Below are positions 9,630-21,573 of a stretch of DNA of 64,000 nt, piece by piece. Under the pieces are notes generated by a model. The model worked only from the letters and a program-made list of their open reading frames with translations, was not told where the DNA came from and did no database searches. The position numbers were made by a program, and so were the translations under genes. The stretch is from Hyposmocoma kahamanoa (taxonomy: Eukaryota > Arthropoda > Insecta > Lepidoptera > Cosmopterigidae). Each line of letters begins with the position of its first letter. Position 1 is the stretch's first letter. The stretch lies in NCBI RefSeq assembly GCF_003589595.1, contig NW_020654422.1:2744570-2808569 (forward strand), written 5' to 3'.

Positions 9630-12600
9630 TACAAAGAAACTACAGAGTCGTTTTGATGTTAATATTTTTTTTAAATACTTTTTTTATTAAATGTTAGTAA
9701 TAATAACTAACAAAATATTCTTTTACTCGTTTTACGAGTTGAGGTTACTTATATAATATTCCCGGAATAGGTTTTCTCGGATTTTCAAATCCCAAATGTA
9801 TTTTTTTAGGTTTTTTGGGAATGTTACAAAACAAACCTACGCTAACTTTATCTTTTCTTTGTGATAAGCAACCAGAATCAGAGTAAATCGAGAATCAAAA
9901 AATTAACGAGAAAATAAAAAAAAAAGAGAATCAGAAGGTAGAGATACAGTTATTTTCACATTCATAATATTTGTATGTACTGCACAACTGTTTATTATTT
10001 CTTTAATTAAATAAATTTGTATAAAATTTGACATAATATTATATGTACATATATTATAAATAAATGAATATGGACAGTAAAGGCAACTCCATTATTCTTG
10101 TGTTCAAGTAATTTTCACTAGAAGCTAAATGTGGCCACAATATAAATATTTGGGCCTTTAAATTCTTGCAAGCAAAATTAAGCAGGACTGCAATGGACTT
10201 ATATCTATCTTTATCTAGCTATTATCTAGCCCTGTCTTATTTGTACAATAAGCATATCGGCTCTTTTGAAAATTTTATGTCAGATGATGGAAACTCCATT
10301 CGAGGAATTGCAACTCAATCCATTATATGACAGAAGCGAGACCGATGTAATGTTATTTTATTAATTAACGAAAAACCACGGCAGTAATCTGTTACTCTTC
10401 CATATGATGTTTTAAAATAATTGGGATAATTAATGAATCAACAAACAAATCTAACAACAAAGAGTAAATTTTAGACTTTATTATTGATCTCAAGGGAATT
10501 TTTCTTGTGAATGATAATATGCAATGTTTAATCAATTTGATGATTTCAACTGTAGTTTGCTTATCCATGAAATGGAGATGTTATGAACTTGAATTTTTTT
10601 ACCACGCAAATAGCGCACGTACTGTCTTTACGAGACGCGTAGCGGCGCCTGCTAATGGTAAAACAAAAAAAACTCCAATGTTACAGTAGGTAAGAATTTT
10701 TTCAAGTTGAGTAGGAAATTGAGTAAAATTAGTTGTATCAGTCCGCGGGTAAAGGTTAACACGAGTAAAAATTGCACGCGCTTTAAGTGTATGCACTCAA
10801 TGACTTGGTACGCATTTAGTAGGCGGTAAAATTAAAATAAATATACATTGAAATGAGTACAACCATCAGGTACTTTCGCCTGTGAATTGACAGCTTGCTT
10901 GTTGTCGCATGCAACCATACAGATGTGTTCACACAGCCAGTTACTTGGAGGGCGCCGGAGAACGGCCAATGACGAGACATAATATAAAAAAAAGGCAGCC
11001 CAAGAGCGATGACGCAGGATGACTTGGACGCATATACAGGGTTATTCTTAAAATACTAACCTCGCTATACTATATTATTAGTAATAAATAGTCCTGCGAG
11101 GTTGTTACTATTTTACAATTAACGCGTATTAGAATGGACTGTGAGAAAGGCACAACAAATTAAAACCCGGAAGTTCATAGCCGAGGTTTATCTGAAAAGT
11201 TGATGATCGCATAAACCTGGATTACTATGTGACTGTATAGTACATAAACAAAAAACTGTTGAATAATAATCCGTAGGTATTGCATAACGCTAACAACGTG
11301 CTACGCTGTGAAAAATCTTCGATATACCTTTTTGTGCTTCTTCTTCGTAGATAGAAAATCAGGCACGTGTTTAGTACATTTTTTTTCAAACCCTGGACTG
11401 GAAGGGAAGTGCTTGTATAGTACGCGTATAATTATTGTTGTTTCTAGCGAGGCATTCATAGAACTTTTTTCAATGAATTAATGGAAATGATACAATTATG
11501 ATTACATAAATAAGTTATTAAAAAGCGGGAAAGCACACACATTGTGCATAGGTAACTTTTTAATAGTAGTTTATGTGACTGTTACATAATGAAAGGCATT
11601 AGAATACGAATGAGGGTTTATGAAACGAGCCGATACGCGAGTTTCATAAAAACATCTCACGATTGTATTACTGCCTAATTATCTACAGTTACATACACTG
11701 TTTTATCTACACACATGTTATAAACTCTCTGTGATGTGTTCAAGAACCGCATGTTACGACTGGCGAAATGGTGGCAAATAAAAATTTTCTCACGCATGTC
11801 ACACAACCGTAGTTTTTAATTTTAATTCATAGACAAACTAGAATCGGCTCCAACTTTCATATCGTTCGATATAAAGTAACGTGTGAAATTGTCAAAATTG
11901 TTTGCTATCGACATTTCATTTCGAATAAAATTCATCTCGACTGATATTAGAATTGAGGTCCAATCAAATTGTTTTATTTTTCAGAGATGTTCGAAATTTG
12001 AATGTAATAATAACATCGAATTCGATGTTTAAATAGAAACAATAATAACATTTTCACAGATAAGAAATTTGTTCTAACAAAATACCTTTATGCTGGTCGT
12101 AATTTACGGTTTTTGAACACTTTATAGAGAGTTTATGATATGTGTGTAGATAAAATAATTTTTTTCGTAGCCATAGACATATAAGAAACAAAATTAAAAA
12201 ATAAATACGCATTGCGGTGAAAAAATTTACCGACGTCCTGGTTATAATGGTATGTTTCTTTAGTCACTTTAATTTTGTATGCAATAGTGAAATGTTTAAA
12301 AGTTTAATGTAGTAGTAAAAAATGGATCTTCGTACGGGTTTCACGAACGAGATCGTGAAGTTATGTTTTTAATTTTTAGTACAGTAAAATAACGGCTCCC
12401 TGCCTGTTCTCTGTTTGAAAGAAAACTGTATTTACATTACAATGCCTTGTCGATTTAATTTTTTTGGGTTATCCTGCTCTTTTTATCTCTCGCCGGTACC
12501 CTTGATTATTACTCTTATTTTAACTTGTAATAAGAAACACATACAAACCAACATACTTCTGTCTATGAGAATTGGCGGGAAGTGACCAATATTTCAACCT

Positions 12601-13742
12601 TGTTAAGATTTACCAGAATAAGAATAATAAAAATATTGCAAAATACGATGTACATTGCCATCTTCGAGATGTAAGGCTCCCTATTCATGGCCAAGAAGTC
12701 GCACTATAATGACAACTTTCGAGGAGAGATGTTTGAATATTCCACGAACGAATTTAGTAGAATTGCTTATTTAGGAGAGTTTCAAAATTTCAACGATACT
12801 TAGTTTATTTCAAGTACGTATTATTTTTATGATTTGTAAAATCTTTATTTTATTTTAATAGTTATTTTTATGTAATAAAACCTCTTTTGACTTATGAATG
12901 TGGCTTTATAATCTGTATAAAAAATAATAACAAAAATAATTCATCACTTCCAAACTAACGACATTTCTTGTAAAAATAAATATTTGATAATGCAAGGCTG
13001 CAAAGTTGTTGTTTGACGCAGTGCTTGTATTTGTATTAATAGTGCGAGTGGTTCAAAAATAGATTCCAGAGCGTAGCGAAAGTTTCAGGCAATAGATGCA
13101 AAACAATTTTAGTTCTTCGACGAATTAAAGTAATTTATTAAACACAATTAGTCATGTTTGTTAATTTAATGTTAACAATAATAAGAATAAAATATATCAA
13201 TAGATTTATATTACGTAAATAAGTAATTTACGACAAATGTAGTTGAATGTGACATTTAGCGTGCAAAAATCGCTTTTGCGCGAAAAAAATTTCTAAGGAG
13301 AAAGAAAGTCTTTCCGAGCTACTGAGGCGAAAAGCATATTATTCAATATCAGAATTCATGCAGGATCTTTTTAATTTATAGATAATTAGTGATCTCTAAC
13401 AATATGATCTCGATGTATCAGATCAGACGAGTATGTAAAGGTTTTTCAACAAGAACTTTGTTTTCTAAATCAAAATATAACAACAAATTTAGATGACAAT
13501 GTTTCAAATTTTTATTGTATTAAAAAAGCTAAGATTATTATATTATAAGAGATTGACATTGAGATAAGCCACGTTCGTAAAGCACTTTCGTTTTACTTTA
13601 ACACTATTGTTCATCGGTATACTGGTCCCAACTTAAGAATGGTAGTGAGTGTCAGGTGTGGTAGAAAAAGCATGAATGGTTTTACGCAATATGTTCGGTA
13701 TTAGTCGAAATTGCTGAAAAACTGTGCAATAAAGAGCGTCTT
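9630..13742. other. No feature recognised (4.1 kb)
   Basis: A+T-rich, apparently unique DNA. Only chance-length frames occur (for example 10507-10689 + and 10599-10796 -, which overlap). I found no TE protein motif, tRNA head or clear repeat. Confidence 0.5.
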
Positions 13743-14044
13743 GTAACTGTAGAGCTCCTTGTGAAAGAATTCGTCCAGGGAAGTACTGTCACCGTAACTA
13801 TTTATGTCGCCAAGCAGTAATGTGAGCATTACTGCGTTCCGGTTTCGAAGAGTAAGGGTGTTGGTGAAATTACTGGCACATGGGACTTGTTAAGTTATGT
13901 CTCAAGGTGTCGGACGCAATGGGAGTGCCCCTCAGATCTTTGTGATTTAAAGCACTGAGTGGCACTGCAACTGTTAGGGATAGGCGTGTCGCTTTCCACC
14001 AGGTGCAAAACTTGTTCGTCCCGTCACTTAGTATTATAAAAAAA
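13743..14044 (+). mobile_element. R1 retroposon, copy 5 (full length)
   Basis: Complete copy from TGTAGAGCTCCTTGTGAAAG to TATTATAAAAAAA. It retains the paired blocks GAGTGCCCCTCAGA and ACTGAGTGGCACTGC that form the family hairpin. Confidence 0.83.
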
Positions 14045-14078
14045 GGTATAACAGATAATGTAGTGACCAGAGAGGGAG

Positions 14079-14540
14079 ATGCTTTGGTGGTTTGGTCATG
14101 TAGAAAGAATGAATGTTGGTAGATTAACGTCACAAATTTGTAGAGCGAATGTGGATGGAGCCATGAAGAGAGGAACTTGGCATATATATCTCGATCAGAT
14201 TGGGGATGTCCTTACAAAGGGCCGGGTTAAAAGTACCAAGAATTGGTGAAATTACAGGCACATGGGTCTTGTCAACTTATGTATCAGGGTGAAGGGCGCA
14301 GCGGCAGTGCCCCTCAGACGTTTGCGTTTTAGAGCTCTGAGTTGCACTACAACTGTTATGGACAGGCGTGTCGCTTACCACCAGGCCATCAACTTGTTCG
14401 TCCAGTCACTTGGTTTCATAAAAAAAGAAACTGATGGGAGTAGAGGAGACGAAAAATGTTTGTTAGGAGCGTAGCAGGTGGAGGTCTATGGTCTTTGCCT
14501 ACCCTAGTGAGAGACAGGCTTGATGATATGTTTAGAACTG
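14079..14540 (+). pseudogene. RTE-clade LINE C-terminal fragment, split by R1 copy 6
   Basis: From 14079 an open frame reads WWFGHVERMN, then ICRANVDGAMKRG, DQIGDVLTKGRVKST. This is the C-terminal region of RTE-type LINE polyproteins. It breaks at about 14241 where R1 copy 6 lies, and resumes after 14430 with a frame containing VEETKNVC, a stop, then ERSRWRSMVFAYP. The resumed part matches what normally follows in this family, so R1 inserted into the LINE, with loss of roughly 20 bp or with obscure junctions. The sequence is dead (in-frame stop, truncation). Confidence 0.72.
14243..14427 (+). mobile_element. R1 retroposon, copy 6 (5'-truncated, nested in RTE)
   Basis: Starts inside the family consensus at TTGGTGAAATTACAGG and runs to CATAAAAAAA. 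The 5' truncation with an intact A-rich 3' end is typical of reverse-transcribed inserts. Confidence 0.8.
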
Positions 14541-15332
14541 TGACTCCAACAACGTCTTGATTCACGTTCGTATCAGGCGTCAAATTGTCGCCCTTATTCA
14601 TTTTTATTGGATAATATTTTACTTTATCAAAAAGTTCATGCGAAAACAGACTTATTGGATCAAGTAACAAGGCGAGGGGTGGGTACTTGATAAGAAAACA
14701 AACAGTATTATATTCCATCTTAGCACGGTCTTATATCAAAATTGAATTTATAGCGAGTTCCATGAAAATGAGATTGTGCCTCGAAATGTATAATATTAAA
14801 AGAAAGTGGGCCGGGTTTCGTGTTAAATTAAATTTCCTGGACATCTGTCGTTCTGGTAGAAATGAAGTTACCTAAGCATTAATGAATTGATATTTTTGCA
14901 TTTTGTATTAAAACAATTTACATTTGTGGTGGTTATATTTTCATTTAATAAACCCAGCCGAAAAGCGAGCTGTACAAACTGTCTGTCACTTTTAATAATG
15001 TGAATGCTATGCAAATAATATAAGGTATAATTTTCATAATTTGCCAGCTTATTATGGTAAATTATTTAAAAAATGCAGCATTTATTTTCGAGGTGAATAT
15101 TTGGATTATATTAGACTAGCATTAGAACGTTTTATTCTATTTGCACTTGACTGAAATATAGCCTAAGCTTATGAGGTGTAACCTATCTTCGAGTGGAAAA
15201 TGTTTAATGAAACTCATTAATTGCTCTCGGAGTTTCATATAGGTATTATGTTTTCTTTATCCTATAGGAGTATAGGCGTTTTCAGTAGACAAAGATCGAT
15301 GCTGAGCTTATCTTTATAAGACCCAGTAAACT
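14541..15332. other. No feature recognised
   Basis: A+T-rich DNA without recognisable repeats or coding motifs. Confidence 0.45.
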
Positions 15333-15594
15333 GGTAGCAGTAGAGTTAATGTCAAAGAGTTCATCCAGGGTAGTACTGCCACCTCACCAATTTCTGTCGC
15401 CGACACACACAACAGGCACATGGGACTTGTCAACTTAAGTCTCAACGTGACGGACGCAGTGTACGTGTACAGTACCCCTGATATCTTTTGCGAACTAAAG
15501 CTCTGAGTGGCACTACAACTGTTATAGATAGACGTGTAGCTTACCATCAGGCGCACGACTTGTTCGTTCCTTCACTAAATATGATATAAAAAAA
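15333..15594 (+). mobile_element. R1 retroposon, copy 7
   Basis: From GGTAGCAGTAGAGTTAATG to GATATAAAAAAA. About 50 bases of the AAGCAGTAATGTGAGCATTAC/GGGTAAGGGTG part are missing relative to copies 5 and 14. Confidence 0.8.
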
Positions 15595-16087
15595 CTACTA
15601 AGGGAATAGCGTTAAACGTCCAATGTCAATTAAAATGTATTAATATAATTACATGGTTCAGATTCATGCAAGAATGCCCATGGATTTGTATGAAAAACGT
15701 ATTTTGGAAGAAACCCTATGATCATATAGAATACTTAGCGCGTAATTTGAATGCAATATTTTTATTTTATTTTACGCTAAGCGTTTACATGATCATAGGA
15801 ATAATATTGCCTGGATCTGAATCACTTTGCGTATTATGTACATTTTGTTGTAGACAGAACTTTAAAACTACTTAAAGCTAATGCAATATTAATTAACTTG
15901 GCAGTTCAACATTTCTCGTCGGTGTTTTGTAGAACGGTCGTAAGCGACATTTCGAACAATTTTTCAGGGGAGCATGTTTTAGGTTTTCACGATTGTTATA
16001 AAATTTTACGAAATGGCGCTTATTACCTGTCTACAAAACACTCGCGTTTTAATAGTATCTGTTACATTTTTAACTGACATAAAAACA

Positions 16088-16310
16088 AAACAGGTTCTCA
16101 ATTCGACTCTATTTTTTTCTTTTTTGTGTGTATGTTACGCAATTACTCCGACACTTGTGAACCGATTTTGATGATTGTTTTCTGCTAGAAGAGAGTACTT
16201 CAATAGTGGTCTCATTCAAATTTTAAGAAAATATTGCGCCTCTAAGGGTTGCAAGTTAGGGGATGAATCCGGTTAATCAGATTTCACCCACTTTTCGTTA
16301 ACCCACTTTG
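16088..16310 (+). mobile_element. ACCGAC-TIR element, copy 3 (both ends eroded)
   Basis: Keeps GGTTCTCAATTCGACT, GTATGTTACGC, ACTCCGACACTTGTGAACCG and GGGGATGAATCCGGTT, but the ACCGAC termini are lost. Confidence 0.62.
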
Positions 16311-16390
16311 AGTCTTTTTTGTAAAAACGTAATAATAATTATTGTTATAAATTATGTCGTGTTCTATGTCGTCTATGCCGTGTCTTGCTT

Positions 16391-17812
16391 TTGAGAATCA
16401 AAATCAAAGCAAATAATTATTTATTGCTGCTCGTTTACTACGCTGACCTCCCTGAGAAGAACGAGCAAGAAACTCTAGGGATTTGAAAACTTAAATGCTA
16501 TGGAATATACTTTGAATCATAACTGTATGGAATCTAGACTCATGTTTTCATTCCATACATTTATTTATTTATTTATTTATTAAAGGACATCCAACAGCAT
16601 ATATTTAGAACTTAAAAAATAATGTTACATGAGCAGTGCATAATGCCAATTAGAGGATATCACAAAAGCTTAGAAATATTATGACGCGACATTGTGAGTT
16701 TCTCCTCAATTATTTATAAAATAAAATTTAAAGTTTGAAAAGAACAATTAAAAAATTCATAAAATATTACAGCAAAAACCATTTCAAATAAAAATAACAA
16801 TATCAATTATATAATTAGTAGTAATAAAAATAAAAATTAGCTAAAACCTGATGGTGGACAAATTACTCTTCTAATTTGTTGCTTAAATGAATGCCTACTA
16901 TGCGAAAAAATGTCAATGGCACTATAAGACTTATTGTACGTGGTTGTAAGGCGAGAAACGATCTCGTTCTGGCCATAGTTAGTACGACTAGGTGGAACGT
17001 AGAAAACTTTATGAATTGAGCTACGGGGTTGATGATAAGGCACAACAAGGCGAAACAGTGATACGACGGAAGAGCAGTCAAGGCGAGCATTAACAACATC
17101 ATGTAGAAAAGTGATATCAAGAAGTTGTCTTCTATCAGAAAGACTGTGTAAATTGAACTGATTGCAGGCTTCCTCGTATGTGGCGAACTTTTTCCTACTC
17201 CTAAAAGTAAGAAATTTAATAAACATACATCTTTATCTAGCACATACTCTTTAATTTTGTAATATAACATTTCAATTAAAATACATTTCAATAAAAACGT
17301 ATACAGTTCCCCATAAAAAAGTCGTTTACCTTGGTTAAACGAAATCGTGTTACCATGAGTTTGGACTTAGTTCTAAGGTTTATATTGTGGATTTATCTTC
17401 TTTCTTAATTCAATTATGAATATTTTTACGAGCATATAAAATATTTGAGTAAATGTACTGTGATGCCACGGTCATGATACCAGTCTCCTTAAACTTTTCT
17501 CTGAGAGAAACCCGAGAGCCTGGATGGTACACAGAACGAATCACTCGTTTTTGCAATACAAATATGGTTTGAATATCTGTCGCGTTACCCCACATGAGAA
17601 TCCCGTAGGACATTATACTATGGAAGCAACTAAAGTAAACTAGTCTAGCAGTACTAACATCGGTAAGCTCACGTATTCTGCGGACTGCGTATGCAGCGGA
17701 GCTTAATCTGCTGGCCAGGGAAGACATTTGTGGAAACCATTGAAGTTTACTATCTAAGGTCACTCCCAAGAAGACTGCTTTATTAACTTAGTAACTAAAG
17801 TAAACTAGTCTA
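16391..17812 (-). pseudogene. LINE family L2, copy 1 (C-terminal RT and 3' end), interrupted
   Basis: Minus-strand copy of the LINE also present at 39908-40360 and 44702-45875. The 3' end (left) shows GAAACTCTAGGGATTTG and degraded CAAAGT-type repeats. The RT C-terminal frame at 17769-17410 reads LGVTLDSKLQW, RIRELTDVSTARLVYFS and VLQKRVIRSVYHPG. The part between 16561 and 17223 is a second LINE inserted later. At the 5' junction, 20 bases from inside the element (17628-17647) are repeated at 17793-17812. It is 5' truncated and dead. Confidence 0.8.
16561..17223 (-). mobile_element. LINE family L3, 5'-truncated insertion nested in L2
   Basis: On the minus strand the frame 17226-16837 encodes an RT C-terminus: SLSDRRQLLDITFLHDVVN, then FYVPPSRTNYGQNE near its end. 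It is followed by about 250 bp of 3' UTR and an (AAAT)n tail, seen on the plus strand as TTATTTATTTATTTATTTAT at 16561-16580. CATACAT occurs at both edges (16554-16560 and 17224-17230) and is single in the uninterrupted L2 copy at 44.9 kb, so it is the target-site duplication. Confidence 0.82.
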
Positions 17813-17839
17813 AATAAATATAAATGTTATTCTTCTACG

Positions 17840-18110
17840 CTGTTCCCAATCGAAGCGTAGCGAGCGAAGCTTTCGGTTCAACTCACATTAGCGCAGAGTC
17901 GAAGCGTCGCGACGCGTCATATTTTTCGCCTACAGCATATTCATCTCTATTTTCCTATTGTTAAGGTACAAATTTGTGTTATGCAAATAGGGAAGCGTCG
18001 ACGCGCGACGACGCGCGCCTTCGCGGGCAGTGACGCGTCAGACGCCGACCACACCAGACAAAGCATAGCGCCGAACTGCGACGAGACGAGTGCGCAACAA
18101 CGGATGAAGA
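17840..18110. other. CpG-dense, GC-rich patch
   Basis: A short G+C-rich island in A+T-rich DNA with many CG dinucleotides and repeated GACGCG/GCGTC words, for example GTCGCGACGCGTC near 17906 and TCGACGCGCGACGACGCGCG near 17997. I see no coding frame. It could be the core of a MITE or SINE I do not recognise. Confidence 0.5.
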
Positions 18111-18601
18111 CGAAAAATTAACTTATTTAATCCAAAAATATGAATGTCTATATAACATAGTGATCATAAAAATACCCTGAGTTCCGCCTTAAGTCGTTAC
18201 TACAAAGTTTTTTGAATTCGCCAAGTATACGTCTTTTCTTCCATAACTCGTGAATTCTTGCATCTATTATAAAATACATTGTTTTGCAATTTCTTTATTC
18301 CCGACTTCTAAAAATGTACAAAAATATATTAATTAATATAATATTAAAATATATAAATATATTAATAATTATTAGCATAAACTAAAACGTAAAATTATTA
18401 TAGCAAAGTCCATGAACGGTACTTCGTTGATTTTGGGTCATCCTTCTTTGAAGAAATCCTTATCATTTCAGATAATAGTCTTCTGGAACACGGGTAATAT
18501 AACATTTTAAAATAACATTTCTAAATAATAATGTTAATATTATATACGTATCTGAACACTTTATTTTACAACAAAAGAAATTACAAATTTTAACAAAGAA
18601 T

Positions 18602-18660
18602 TTAATACGTTAGTCTAGGAAGGTGAACTTATCCCGTAAAGGAATTTCTTCAAACTGACT
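18602..18660 (-). mobile_element. 3'-UTR scrap of the 7.4-kb LINE family
   Basis: Matches 7490-7560: an AAGGTGAACTTATCCCGTAA block followed by GGAATTTCTTC. It abuts SINE S5 copy b. Confidence 0.5.
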
Positions 18661-18667
18661 TTTCTAA

Positions 18668-18880
18668 TAATAATGTGCACGACAACCATATCAACCACCT
18701 GGTCTCAAATTAGGGAATACCCTGTACTATGACGGATTTTACTCCAGGACAGCACCCAGAACATCCAAACCAGAATCAATTTGGAAAAGTTAATTTCCAA
18801 AATTGGTCTTACCGGAAAACTAACCGGGAACCTATTCGTCGAGCACGCACATTGAAAACGGTTGGGCTACCGAGGTTGTC
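18668..18880 (-). mobile_element. tRNA-headed SINE S5, copy b
   Basis: On the minus strand: head GACAACCTCGGTAGCCCAAC, B-box region GGTTCCCGGTTAG, then GTAAGACCAATTTTGG and a body ending near GAGACCAGGTGGTTGATA. It shares the head and body with the 32.6-32.9 kb copies. Confidence 0.7.
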
Positions 18881-19175
18881 AAATAAAACACGCACGTTAA
18901 TTTATATTACAATTTAGTTCCTTTCAAGTAGAAACACAACCAACAACAAAAAATACAACACGTTCGCTTCGGAAGGCGCCAATTCATTCGGCAAATCAGG
19001 GTGATAAAGAAAAAAACATTGCAAAAGAGACAATTCTCTACACTAGTGCTGTCTGTACCTTCAATATCCTTTTCGGTTTTTTTGAGGAACATGACTTTGT
19101 TTAAGTACGTACTATTGTTGTACAGTAATAAAAAATAAATAAAATAAAATTTTATTAATTTCAGAAATCATTCGC

Positions 19176-19392
19176 AGCAATATTAGTAGTTAATTAGTAA
19201 CAATGTGTCTTTAAATTAGGTTAGTAAGTAAGTAATTATTTATATATTTAGCAATATTAGTAGTTAATTAGTAACACTTTGTCTTAAAATTAGGTTAGTA
19301 AGTACGTAATTATTTATATATTTAGCAATATTAGTAGTTAATTAGTAACAATTTGTCTTAATATTAGGTTAGTAAGTAATTATTTATATACT
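19176..19392 (+). repeat. Tandem repeat, 3 x about 75 bp
   Basis: Three head-to-tail units start with GCAATATTAGTAGTTAATTA at 19176, 19250 and 19325. They differ by a few bases, and the last unit is shortened by loss of one AAGT step. Confidence 0.9.
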
Positions 19393-20651
19393 AAAATAAA
19401 AAAGGAGGGTATAATACCTGTTACTTCCATATATGGATGTATACCTCATTTGAGTAGTTCCATCCAATATTTGAGGATGGGACCCTCACCTCTATCCGCA
19501 TCATCTTCAGGACGCCGTTGGTGCTGCAGCACAATCTGCATCTCAGAGAGTTTGCCATTATAATTTAATGTATAATGTAATTTAATGAGGCCGGGACTTA
19601 CTTTCAGTCGTCCAATGAATATTTATTGCTGTTTCATTCGATTTTTTTTTTTTTCTATTACAATTGGCATAAAATTATTATTTGATCACAACTTTTTATA
19701 TATTCGCCTATACTTTGTTTCATTCCATTTTAAATAAACAAGTCACTGACCCTACCATAGACAATTTAGTAATGGCCAATGGCCAGTAGCCAACTACAAA
19801 TCGACTAGTTATACGAATGAATCGATTTGTTTAATTGAATAAGTTAGAATACCGGTTCATTTTGCAATTTTGTTGCTGATTAGTACCATAAATTATGTGA
19901 TTCGATACTGAGTAATGATGTTTCATTCATAGAATTAGAAAATTATATGTATACCTACCTACAGGTTGTATTGAACGACTGTCGTGAAGAAGTGGTAAAA
20001 GGTGAAGTGGATAAAAAAAGTGTGTATAAAATGTCCAAATTCTTAATTCTAAATCCTCCTTCAAATCCTTACACTTAGGTACTCATTCGTTGCGAATCAA
20101 TTCCAAAAACTTTAATTGAATGTTTTTTTCCCGTGCAGGACTACTATGCAATGTACATCTACGTATACCTACTTGAAAAATAACTTCACTTTTGGACTAC
20201 CATTTTTCAAATACGATGTTACGATATTATTCAAATTAATATTGTTGGAAAAAGTGATAACATATCAAGTCGAAATCTTCGAAATATACGTGAATTTTAA
20301 TTTCTCTTTTCCTCTGAGATACACATACCAGCGCAACAGCAAACGGTTTATATCCGTTTTATTTAAAAATAGAGATGCCCCTGCATCTCTACGAGGAAAA
20401 TCCAGCAATTCATATTCGGAGATAGATTAGGTGAATAATGAATTTTCACGTACAAAATGCGGGCTGCGCAGAACGCCTTAATAAGTAAACAGATGGGTAG
20501 AAATTGTAGTAATTTGAACTTTGTAGGCACCTATGTATATAAAATGAGATATAGGTAAATATTATCTACGTAGCATATGCTCTTAAGAAATATGAAGTTG
20601 TAATTTTTCTCACGTGCACAATAAACTATAGGTTTTGTTTATTAAAAAACA
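19393..20651. other. No feature recognised
   Basis: A+T-rich DNA. A 104-codon frame at 20116-20430 (+) has no recognisable motif and A/T-driven composition; I treat it as chance. Confidence 0.45.
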
Positions 20652-20713
20652 CGACATAAAAGACAAACTTGACCTGTAAATATTTTTACAGGTCAAGATT
20701 GTCTTTTACGTCG
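20652..20713. repeat. 62-nt foldback hairpin
   Basis: Left arm 20652-20680 and right arm 20685-20713 pair at 27 of 29 positions around a 4-nt loop. The core CTTGACCTGTAAA / TTTACAGGTCAAG is perfect. It may be a palindromic mini-transposon relic. Confidence 0.85.
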
Positions 20714-20901
20714 CTCTCTTAACAGTATCCTTGTCATAATACAGTTTTCAATCAGTTTGTGGTTGAGACATAATCAATTACAAGACTGTCTGTTTTTGTG
20801 TTCAGGAACATTGTTCGTGTAGCATGTTTCAAGCTTTTTTCATTTACCAAACTGTATGTACAAAAGGTTGATTTTATATCGGGTTATTTGTCATACTATA
20901 T

Positions 20902-21545
20902 TTAGCAGTAGAGCTTCTTGTGAAAGAGTTTGTCCAGCGAAGTACTGCTACCTAGGTTTGTCGTCAAGTATTTCGCTTGCGTTCCGGTTTTAAAGGGTAA
21001 GGGTGCTTGTGAAATTACAGGCACATGGGATTGGTCAACTTATGTCACAGGGTGACAGGCGCAGTGGACGTGTCTCTCAGATCTCTGCGATTTAAAGCTC
21101 TGAGTGGCACTGCAACTGTTATGGACAGGCGTGTGACCTCCTTACATAGTCATCTCACCTTTTTATCGCCTTTTTCCGGTTCCTGGCCACTCGTAAATTT
21201 AAATTTTGAAGTTCCATAGCCCTTTTGCCTTGCATTTTGATTTTGTTTCGTTCCATCGTCACTCCCTGCCCGATCGTGGCAGCGAACACGTCTTCTCTTC
21301 GTATTTTTTCGAGACCTTTACCCGTTACTAAAAACCTCTTGTACGATAAACATTTTAAAGATCATAAACATTGTTACTAAGTAAGTGGCTGCGGAGCCCC
21401 CGCCACTTACTTAGTACTACTCTGCTGGCTACATTACAATCCTTCTGAACAGTCAATACAACTCCACCGGCGCCAGCAGCGCTCTCAGGCGTATCGCTTT
21501 CCATCAGGCGCACGACTTGTTCGTCCCGCTTGGTATGATAAAAAA
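20902..21545 (+). mobile_element. R1 retroposon, copy 8, split by an insertion
   Basis: The left part 20902-21131 runs from TAGCAGTAGAGCTTCTTGTG to GGACAGGCG. The right part 21488-21545 resumes GGCGTATCGCTTTCCATCAG and ends TATGATAAAAAA. The two halves join at the point expected from uninterrupted copies. Confidence 0.82.
21132..21487. mobile_element. Solo-LTR-like insertion in R1 copy 8
   Basis: A 356-bp segment starts TGTGACC, ends GCTCTCA (so TG...CA) and is flanked by GGCG on both sides (21128-21131 and 21488-21491). It contains a perfect 14-bp hairpin (21376-21389 with 21402-21415). TG...CA ends plus a 4-bp duplication suit a solo LTR of a Gypsy-type element, but no partner LTR or primer site is here to confirm it. 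Confidence 0.5.
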
Positions 21546-21573
21546 TTTAAATACCTAAAAACACATATACACT

